A stretch of 64,000 bases of DNA from Natronorubrum halalkaliphilum (GTDB lineage: Archaea; Halobacteriota; Halobacteria; Halobacteriales; Natrialbaceae). Positions 1 through 5,942 of the stretch are shown here, in pieces (positions within the stretch are counted from its first letter, which is position 1; each line of letters begins with the position of its first letter). The stretch covers positions 126,947 through 190,946 of the forward strand of contig NZ_WUYX01000038.1 in the NCBI RefSeq assembly GCF_009834785.1. Direction: 5' to 3'. The translations under genes were made by a program, and so were the position numbers. The notes under the pieces are model-generated. The model worked only from the letters and a program-made list of their open reading frames with translations. It searched no databases and was not told the origin of the DNA.

Positions 1-150
1 GACCCCGAGGATCAGCGCCGCGAGGAAGCCGTACAGCCAGCGGCGCTGGCGGTTGAGCGCGTACGTCGCCGCGATCGGCCAACCGTGATCCGGCAGGACC
101 CCGTGGATGAACCCGATTGCGATGACCGCGAGTACGACGCCGAGTTCCAT
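1..150 (-). CDS. Partial NicO-like (nickel/cobalt exporter or related) membrane protein, N-terminus only
   Basis: Only the first 50 codons are inside the window, read leftward from an ATG at 150; the gene continues past base 1. The visible peptide is a hydrophobic N-terminal helix carrying HGVLPDH at residues 16-22. This fits the H-x4-D-H signature of the first helix of NicO/NiCoT divalent-metal transporters. A basic loop (NRQRRW) and the start of a second helix follow. Family knowledge suggests metal transport, but the HX4DH motif also occurs in related haloarchaeal membrane proteins of unknown substrate, so the substrate is inference. The neighbouring gene at 287-856 has the same orientation and is also a small membrane protein. 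Confidence 0.55.
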   Translation of the reverse strand, partial: MELGVVLAVIAIGFIHGVLPDHGWPIAATYALNRQRRWLYGFLAALILGV

Positions 151-286
151 ACCGAAATACCCGCCCTTCGAGGGTTTACAGGTTGTTATGACCTGGTTCG
201 GCGAGTCGTAATACGTCTACTAAGTATTGCTAAGACGGCGGCTACTGATGCTAACGATAAGCGAGAAAGGAGATTAAATTGTGAAC

Positions 287-856
287 TTAGTTCCCGTCAT
301 CGTACTCGTACTCCTCCTCCGGATCTTCGACACCCTCAGTCCGGGAACCGACCCACGCACCGAGCGAGAGTCCGTAGACGAGATGACCGGCGTGGAACAG
401 CGCGAGTTCGTCGGTGTCGAGTTTGATTCCGAGCAGTTCTTTCAGCATGATCTGCGATCCGAACGCCGACAGCGCCATACCGTAGATCGACCCCCAGACG
501 AGGCCGCGCTGCTCGGGTTCGATCGACCGTTCCGCATCCTGCAGCGCGAACAACGCGCCGAAAATCGCACCCGCCTGAACGCCGTAGGCGAAGTGCAAGA
601 CGAGTCCGGCGACCGGATGCTCCTCGGGATCGTCGCCGGTAACGTACTGCGACCAGAAGTTCGCCGACGGGGGCAGCGAGCGCAGGATCGGCAGCCGGAA
701 CGCGGTCATGATGATCGTGGCGACGAACCCCGCCTGGAGTCCACGGATCGCCGCGTACGTCGCGTGTTCGGCACGCGACTGCTCATCCATCGCATCGGGA
801 CCCTCCCGAGACTCGCTCGTCGCGCGCAACTGTCGTAATCGATCGGAGACGGACAT
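287..856 (-). CDS. Conserved haloarchaeal membrane protein, unknown function
   Basis: A 189-residue protein with an ATG start at 856. A charged, likely cytoplasmic N-terminus of about 35 residues is followed by roughly four hydrophobic segments, near residues 42-60, 85-105, 120-138 and 150-168. The C-terminus is very acidic (EDPEEEYEYDDGN). Histidines and glycines sit inside the membrane segments (LHFAYGVQAGAIFG, FHAGHLVYGLSLG), a pattern seen in several uncharacterised haloarchaeal membrane families. I do not recognise a functional family and assign none. It reads in the same direction as the partial metal-transporter-like gene to its left, but they are 136 bases apart and need not be an operon. 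Confidence 0.75.
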   Translation of the reverse strand: MSVSDRLRQLRATSESREGPDAMDEQSRAEHATYAAIRGLQAGFVATIIMTAFRLPILRSLPPSANFWSQYVTGDDPEEHPVAGLVLHFAYGVQAGAIFGALFALQDAERSIEPEQRGLVWGSIYGMALSAFGSQIMLKELLGIKLDTDELALFHAGHLVYGLSLGAWVGSRTEGVEDPEEEYEYDDGN

Positions 857-895
857 GATACTCTCGACGATCCTACCACGAACAGTGACTTAACA

Positions 896-1009
896 GCCCG
901 GCGTGCAGTGGACGGGTCGCTCGCGTTTCAAGCCATCTTGGACGAGGCCGGCGTCGTCGACGTGCGGGACTCGGGCCTGCTCGGCCGGGTCCACGAACAG
1001 GACGTCTGA
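896..1009 (+). pseudogene. Possible 3' remnant of an unidentified gene
   Basis: An open stretch of about 38 codons ends in TGA at 1007-1009 and reads like real protein (AFQAILDEAGVVDVRDSGL). It has no convincing start, overlaps the promoter region of the divergent gene starting at 856, and its stop codon runs into the first base of the palindromic repeat at 1009. The simplest reading is the leftover C-terminus of a gene whose 5' part was lost. The family is not recognised. Confidence 0.25.
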
Positions 1010-1191
1010 TACGGATTGCTGTAACTATAGGGATCAGCAGACTAGTTCATAGTTTCTCTCGTCGTGCGATTTTCCCAGTAGGTTGCTTTTCTCGTGAAGA
1101 CCTCCGAAGATTCACGCTGATCCCTATATGTACCGCCGATCACCGACCACGTCCCTGGTGATCGGCGGTAACTGACTACAGTAAACCGTAT
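1009..1191. repeat. Family-1 intergenic palindromic repeat, copy A, split by an insertion
   Basis: The outer arms ATACGGATTGCTGTAACTAT (1009-1028) and the sequence ending ACAGTAAACCGTAT (1191) are the imperfect inverted ends of an 82 bp element also found at 41653-41734, 50901-50982 and 62369-62449. The inner part is a perfect 13 bp hairpin stem, ACCGCCGATCACC with GGTGATCGGCGGT. In this copy the 12-base loop is inverted relative to the other copies, and about 101 extra bases sit after position 1028. Confidence 0.85.
1029..1126. mobile_element. MITE-like insertion nested inside the family-1 repeat
   Basis: Compared with the uninterrupted copies, position 1028 is followed by foreign DNA until the repeat resumes at 1130. 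The insert begins AGGGATCAGC (1029-1038) and ends GCTGATCCCT (1116-1125), so it has perfect 10 bp terminal inverted repeats, or 13 bp if the flanking TAT bases are counted. TAT on both sides is compatible with a 2 to 4 bp target duplication. It is too short to encode a transposase, so it must have been mobilised in trans. The parent IS is not in the window. Confidence 0.65.
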
Positions 1192-1242
1192 GAGGGGCCT
1201 ACCGCAGGGAAGCGATAACGATACGATTCACTCGGCAAATAG

Positions 1243-1250
1243 TTATTATA
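1243..1250 (+). promoter_or_regulatory. TATA element for the hybrid histidine kinase
   Basis: TTATTATA lies about 28 bases before the ATG at 1276. That is the usual distance for a leaderless haloarchaeal transcript and favours 1276 over the in-frame ATG at 1264. Confidence 0.45.
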
Positions 1251-1275
1251 TGGTCGCTTACGTATGGCGAGACGA

Positions 1276-2766
1276 ATGGCAGCCCAGATTCGGGTGCTGA
1301 TCGTCGCCGACGAGTTCGATGCCCTCGACCTGACGGAGTCGATCGGCAGCGACGATCAGTTCGAAGCGTCCACGACGTCCACCGCTCGCGATGCACTCGA
1401 CCGACTGGCTGAGGACCGCATCGACTGTCTCGTTTCGGCGTACCGACTCCCCGAAGGGGACGGCCTCGAGTTACTTTCGACGGTCCGCGAGCAGTATCCC
1501 GACCTCCCGTTCCTGCTCGTTACCGACGACGGCTCGGAGGCCGTCGCGAGCGAAGCGATCTCACTCGGCGTGACGGACTATCTGCGAGCGACCGAGGGGT
1601 CGGCGCTGGCGAGTCGGATAACGGACGCCGTCTCCGAACATCGGGCCCGGGAGCAACGCCGGGACGATAGCAATCTGCTGGACGAACTCTTCGACCAGAT
1701 CCCGATTCACCTGTTCGTCAAAGATACGGCGGGCCGACACGCTCGCGTGAGCACGCATCTTATCGACGAGATCGAACACGACACGAACAGACTCACCGTC
1801 GACGCGTTCACTCGATCGGAGATCATCGGCAACACCGACGTCGATATCGCCGACGGTGTGCACGAGCGAGAGGCCTACGCCGACGATATGCGCGTGATCG
1901 AAACCGGCGAGCCGATCCGCAACAAGGAGGAATACAGCCCCCTGGCCGACGAATGGAACCTGACATCGAAGGTGCCGTGGTACGACGAGGACGGCGACAT
2001 CCAGGGCCTCATCGGTGTCAGTCACCGAATTACGGAACGGAAGCGGTACCAGCAGGAACTCGAGCGGCAGAACGAGCGGCTCGACGAGTTCACTCGCCTC
2101 GTCTCACATGACCTTCGCAACCCGCTGAACGTCGCGCAGGGCCACCTCGAGCTGGCGCGGGCTGACTCCGAGAACGAGGCGCTCGACATCGTCGCCGAAT
2201 CCCACGACCGGATGGAGGCGCTGGTGGAGAACCTGCTGACGATCGCTCGAGAGGGAGAGGCGGTGACCGAACTCGAGTCCGTGCCGATCGCCGAGTTGGT
2301 CCAACGGTGCTGGCAGACCGTCGCGACGGGGACTGCAGGGCTGGCCGTCGAGACGGACGCCGTCGTTCGCGCCGATCGGCAACGGCTGGCCCAGTTGGTC
2401 GAGAACCTGCTCTGTAATGCGGTCGAACACGGCGCATCGGCCGCCCGCTCGTCGAACGCCGAGAACGCGGTGCCGAACGGCGGGACCGACGTGACGATCA
2501 CGGTCGGCATCCTCGATACCGACAACGGGTTCTACGTCGCAGACGACGGTAACGGAATCCCGGCCGCCGAGCGGGAACGCGTCCTCAAGCGCGGCTACTC
2601 GACGAACGCCGACGGAACCGGCTTCGGGCTGTCGATCGTTGCACAGATCGCTTCGGCCCACGGCTGGACGGTCAGCGTGACCGAGAGCGACGACGGCGGC
2701 GCGCGGTTCGAGTTCACGGACGTCGAGTTCGTCGACGACCGCGGCGGTACAGCGCTACCGAACTGA
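1276..2766 (+). CDS. Histidine kinase with degenerate N-terminal receiver, PAS, HisKA and HATPase_c domains
   Basis: A 496-residue cytoplasmic sensor kinase with no membrane segment. From the N-terminus: a receiver fold (about 3-120), a PAS domain (about 136-252), HisKA with the phospho-acceptor His in SHDLRNPL (H278), and an HATPase_c domain with the N box NLLCNAVEHG, G1 box DDGNGIP and G2 box GTGFGLSI. The receiver position normally holding the phosphorylated Asp reads SAYRLP (A55), and the switch Lys is also absent (DYLRATEG). The kinase half therefore looks intact while the receiver cannot be phosphorylated in the standard way and is probably a fixed sensory or dimerisation module. No response regulator is adjacent, so the partner is unknown. 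An alternative ATG lies at 1264; the TATA spacing favours 1276. Confidence 0.9.
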   Translation: MAAQIRVLIVADEFDALDLTESIGSDDQFEASTTSTARDALDRLAEDRIDCLVSAYRLPEGDGLELLSTVREQYPDLPFLLVTDDGSEAVASEAISLGVTDYLRATEGSALASRITDAVSEHRAREQRRDDSNLLDELFDQIPIHLFVKDTAGRHARVSTHLIDEIEHDTNRLTVDAFTRSEIIGNTDVDIADGVHEREAYADDMRVIETGEPIRNKEEYSPLADEWNLTSKVPWYDEDGDIQGLIGVSHRITERKRYQQELERQNERLDEFTRLVSHDLRNPLNVAQGHLELARADSENEALDIVAESHDRMEALVENLLTIAREGEAVTELESVPIAELVQRCWQTVATGTAGLAVETDAVVRADRQRLAQLVENLLCNAVEHGASAARSSNAENAVPNGGTDVTITVGILDTDNGFYVADDGNGIPAAERERVLKRGYSTNADGTGFGLSIVAQIASAHGWTVSVTESDDGGARFEFTDVEFVDDRGGTALPN

Positions 2767-2839
2767 GACCGCCGGTTACCTCTTGTACGGTCGAGTCGAC
2801 GACAACGCGCTTTTGCCCGTTCGGTGTGAACAACGGGGC

Positions 2840-3718
2840 ATGACTACGGTCGAGGCGAAACTCGAGGCCGCCCGGGCCGACCTCGCGGACCGCGACGGCG
2901 TGTTGATCGCCTTCTCCGGCGGGGTCGACTCGAGCGTCGTCGCCGCACTCGCCCACGACGCCCTCGGTGAGCACGCGGTCGCCTGTACCGCAAAGAGCGA
3001 GACCCTGCCCGAGGCCGAACTCGAGGACGCTCGAGCGGTCGCCGACGAGATCGGGATCCGTCACGAGATCGTCGCCTTCTCCGAACTGGAAAGCGAGGAG
3101 TTCGTCGAAAACGACGACGATCGCTGCTATCACTGCCGGACGATGCGGCTCGGCGAGATGCTCGAGACGGCCCGCGAGTTCGACATCGAGACGGTCTGTG
3201 ACGGCACCAACGCCGACGATCCGGGTGCAGGCCACCGGCCCGGCCTGCAGGCAGTCGAGGAACTCGAGGTCCACTCGCCGCTGCTGGCCCACGATATCTC
3301 GAAGGGAGAGGTCCGCGAAATCGCCGACCGCTACGGCCTCTCGGTCGCGGACAAACCCTCGATGGCCTGTCTCTCCTCGCGCATCCCGACCGGGTTGGAC
3401 GTCACCGAAGAGCGCCTCACGAGGGTCGAGCAGGCCGAAGCGCTGCTCCGACAGTGGGGATTCGAGCAGTTCCGCGTTCGCGATCACGACGGGCTCGCGC
3501 GCATCGAGGTCGCCCCCGACGAACTCGAGCGCGCGCTGTCCCTCGAGTTCGCCGAGACGGTGCGCGAAGAGCTCTCGCAACTTGGGTTCGATCACGTCAC
3601 GCTGGATCTGCACGGCTACAGAACCGGGAGCGTGAGTCCCGAAAGCAACCAAACGGACGGGGCGGACGACGAACCGCTCATCGATGACGTCTTCGCCGCG
3701 GAGTCACGGACCGACTGA
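2840..3718 (+). CDS. larE: ATP-dependent sacrificial sulfur transferase LarE family protein
   Basis: 292 residues; the ATG at 2840 begins directly before the conserved family N-terminus. The PP-loop motif SGGVDSS is at residues 26-32, followed by DRCYHCR (95-100) and MACLSSRIPTG (175-186). Cys177 in the last motif corresponds to the cysteine that LarE of lactobacilli sacrifices as sulfur donor when it thiolates the pyridinium dinucleotide that becomes the nickel-pincer cofactor of lactate racemase. Family membership is strong. The physiological substrate is inference, because larA, larB and larC are not in the window and archaeal homologues can occur without the racemase. The gene starts 74 bases after the kinase stop in the same direction. 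Confidence 0.85.
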   Translation: MTTVEAKLEAARADLADRDGVLIAFSGGVDSSVVAALAHDALGEHAVACTAKSETLPEAELEDARAVADEIGIRHEIVAFSELESEEFVENDDDRCYHCRTMRLGEMLETAREFDIETVCDGTNADDPGAGHRPGLQAVEELEVHSPLLAHDISKGEVREIADRYGLSVADKPSMACLSSRIPTGLDVTEERLTRVEQAEALLRQWGFEQFRVRDHDGLARIEVAPDELERALSLEFAETVREELSQLGFDHVTLDLHGYRTGSVSPESNQTDGADDEPLIDDVFAAESRTD

Positions 3719-3968
3719 TCGAACAGGTCCGTCGGCCGGCCGTCGCCGTGATGAACCAGCAGGAAATCGAGTTGGCGGCACGTCCGTCACCTCGATCCCG
3801 CCGCCGATTTCGACATTGTATCGATAGTACACGACCAGATGTACAAACGCCCACAATATAAACGAATATCGAGCGGTAAACCTACCATTGATCCAGGATA
3901 TGAATCAGCGTCCGGTAATATTGCACATTTCGATACGAACGTAGCGCCAGGGTTAGTATCAGTTGCTG

Positions 3969-4325
3969 ATGGACGCCGACGTGCCGCCCGAGTGGAGTAC
4001 GGAAGAGTGTCGGACCTACACCCCGGCCGACACCGAGCGAGAAATGCAGTATCGGACGTACCGTCACGAGTCAGGAGATCTACGGCTCAAAGTCGCTCCG
4101 GCGTCGCTCGACGGTGAAGACCACCCCGGGTACGCCCTGTCCGCGACGAGTTATCCCGGCCTCGATCTATCCGAAACGATCCGTATCAGGACCCTCCTCA
4201 CCTTCGAACGCTGCGATCGGATCGCCCGCCAGTTCATGGCCCTCTTTTCCGCCAGCTACGACGGCCCCGGCTCGCTCGAGGACGCCCTCGAGTACGCCCA
4301 TCACCGAACGCGAGAGCACCGATAA
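3969..4325 (+). CDS. Conserved haloarchaeal hypothetical protein
   Basis: 118 residues starting with MDADVPPEW at an ATG at 3969; a TTG six bases upstream is less likely. The protein is soluble, acidic and without transmembrane helices. It looks like a mixed alpha/beta domain (MQYRTYRHESGDLRLKVAP, then an aromatic-rich helix RQFMALFSASYDG). No catalytic motif is visible and the family is not recognised. The preceding 250 bases hold only AT-rich promoter-like sequence. Function unknown. Confidence 0.6.
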   Translation: MDADVPPEWSTEECRTYTPADTEREMQYRTYRHESGDLRLKVAPASLDGEDHPGYALSATSYPGLDLSETIRIRTLLTFERCDRIARQFMALFSASYDGPGSLEDALEYAHHRTREHR

Positions 4326-4453
4326 CGGCGGCCGGTCGGAAATGTGTCGTCCTCGTTCGACCGGGTTACACTGTTCCAGCGTACCACATACCGCGCGAGA
4401 GTTACACAATAACGATTTTTGATTGTTGTTCCTGTAACTTTCGTTGCGAAAAC

Positions 4454-4460
4454 GTAAATA
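4454..4460 (+). promoter_or_regulatory. TATA-like element for the 45-residue ORF
   Basis: GTAAATA lies about 26 bases upstream of the ATG at 4483, the spacing expected for a leaderless haloarchaeal transcript. It is the main support for this small gene being expressed. Confidence 0.35.
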
Positions 4461-4482
4461 GCGCGAGTTCCAAGTGGTGTGT

Positions 4483-4620
4483 ATGAGTACGATCGAACCC
4501 TCCGAATCGACAGTTGCTGAGACGACCGACCAGACCGACGTACCGATCTACCTGCCCGGAACCCCGACGCTTTCGTTTACGAGTCGCCTCGAGCGCGTCG
4601 TCGACGCACTGCGCCGATAA
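4483..4620 (+). CDS. Small 45-residue protein, unknown function
   Basis: An ATG at 4483 opens a 45-codon frame ending in TAA at 4618. The predicted peptide has a Thr/Glu-rich, likely disordered first half (MSTIEPSESTVAETTD) and a second half with VPIYLPGTPTLSF and an amphipathic helix RLERVVDALRR. It has the composition of a real haloarchaeal protein rather than an antisense shadow, and a TATA-like element is correctly spaced upstream. No family is recognised. The roughly 220 bases between its stop and the end of tatC show no convincing gene. Confidence 0.45.
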   Translation: MSTIEPSESTVAETTDQTDVPIYLPGTPTLSFTSRLERVVDALRR

Positions 4621-4842
4621 CTCGACCGAGACAGGTTCGACGATAGCGGGACGGACGAATTTTTTGAGAGTCGATATCGAGACCGACGGTTTCGCTGCGT
4701 CTGCGCTGACGGGCGAGTGCGTTGTGACTGATGAGTGACAGCACCGCGAACACTACCGTCAGTATCTGTCGGATAATTCGGAAAACACACTCCCGCAGCG
4801 CCCGCGAATACCCGGTGACCGGTTGCGGACTGCTCGCGTCGA

Positions 4843-5799
4843 CTACTCCCGACCGACCCACTTCAGGATCAACAACGTCCCTTCGAACAGTAGGATCATC
4901 GTGATCGCGACGAGGATGGGGGCCATCATCGTCGGATCGATCGTGAACATGAACGACAGGCCGAAAAAGCCCGCCCAGAAGTACAGTCGCTTCTGGGCCA
5001 GCCAGCGCCGCGTCGTCACGCCCATCATGATGGCGAGCATCATAAACAGCGGAATCTGGAAGACGATCGCGAGGAAGCCGGTCAGCGTGATGATCAGGTC
5101 GAAGGTCTCACCGAGCGCGTACGCGATATCCGCGCTCCCCTCGGCGTAGAACGTGAAGTACTCGAACAACACCGGCAACACGAGCACGTACGAAAACAGC
5201 ATGCCCAGTCCCGCGAGCACGACGCTCATCGGAACGGCCGCGAGGTAGTACTTGCGTTCGTGGGGGTACAGCCCCGGTTTCATGAACTGGTAACACTGAT
5301 AGACGAACATCGGCAGCGCGACCATGATCCCCAGCAGCGCCGAGAGCTTGATCCGTGTCAGCCACAGTTCGAGCGGGTGATAGACGTGCGGCGGCGGCAC
5401 TTCTTCAGCGCCGTAGGGGAAGACGTTAAGCCAGATGTACTCGAGTGCGTCCGAGGCGAACAACAGGCCAAACGCCGTTCCGGCAGCGCCAAACAGCAAC
5501 ACCATCGCCAGCCGGAGGATCATCTCCTCGATGTGATCGGCCAACGGCATCTCCTCGTCGTCCGGCGGCGTCGAGATGCCGCCGACGTCGTCATCGGGAT
5601 CGGGGTATGCGGGCTCGCCGCCTCCGTGTTCGGGGTGCTCACCGACGATACCCTCCCCGTCGGTTTCGACGGGCGGATTCGAATCGATATCACTCTCGGC
5701 GTCGTCGGTCGGCAGCCGCTCGTCGGCCGTCTCCTGCGGCTCCTCGGATTCTTCGACGGGGTCTTCGGCGTCCCCACCGTCCGCCGGCTCGTCCGACAT
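4843..5799 (-). CDS. tatC: Twin-arginine translocase subunit TatC (single-domain)
   Basis: 318 residues. The first 95 or so are an acidic, probably disordered cytoplasmic extension typical of haloarchaea. Six hydrophobic segments with TatC landmarks follow: DHIEEMILRLAM at the first helix, PLELWLTRIKLSALLG, and the conserved cytoplasmic loop FMKPGLYPHERKYY, whose Glu corresponds to the signal-binding Glu of bacterial TatC. Tat exports folded proteins carrying an RR signal and is the dominant secretion route in halophiles. The gene is divergent from the tandem TatC gene at 5943, an arrangement known in haloarchaea. A TATA-like CTATAACC read on the minus strand (about 5826-5833) is suitably placed upstream. 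Confidence 0.95.
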   Translation of the reverse strand: MSDEPADGGDAEDPVEESEEPQETADERLPTDDAESDIDSNPPVETDGEGIVGEHPEHGGGEPAYPDPDDDVGGISTPPDDEEMPLADHIEEMILRLAMVLLFGAAGTAFGLLFASDALEYIWLNVFPYGAEEVPPPHVYHPLELWLTRIKLSALLGIMVALPMFVYQCYQFMKPGLYPHERKYYLAAVPMSVVLAGLGMLFSYVLVLPVLFEYFTFYAEGSADIAYALGETFDLIITLTGFLAIVFQIPLFMMLAIMMGVTTRRWLAQKRLYFWAGFFGLSFMFTIDPTMMAPILVAITMILLFEGTLLILKWVGRE

Positions 5800-5942
5800 C
5801 TATCGGGATATCAAAAGGCCACCGGTTATAGGCCTTTTTCTTACGAACACTGATCGAGAGTGACAAGGCCCCCGAAATCGCTGCATTCTATGCTGCCACT
5901 CGAAAGGTTGATAACCGGATGTCAGTTAGCCACAGGCAGTAA

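Noticed and set aside
3839-4117. 92-codon plus-strand frame overlapping the gene at 3969
   Set aside because: Different frame from the protein-like 3969-4325 gene, with low-complexity Arg/Ser content; treated as a shadow.
4577-4861. 94-codon minus-strand frame with a hydrophobic stretch
   Set aside because: Overlaps the end of tatC and the 45-residue ORF, has Arg-rich flanks and no promoter; probably chance.
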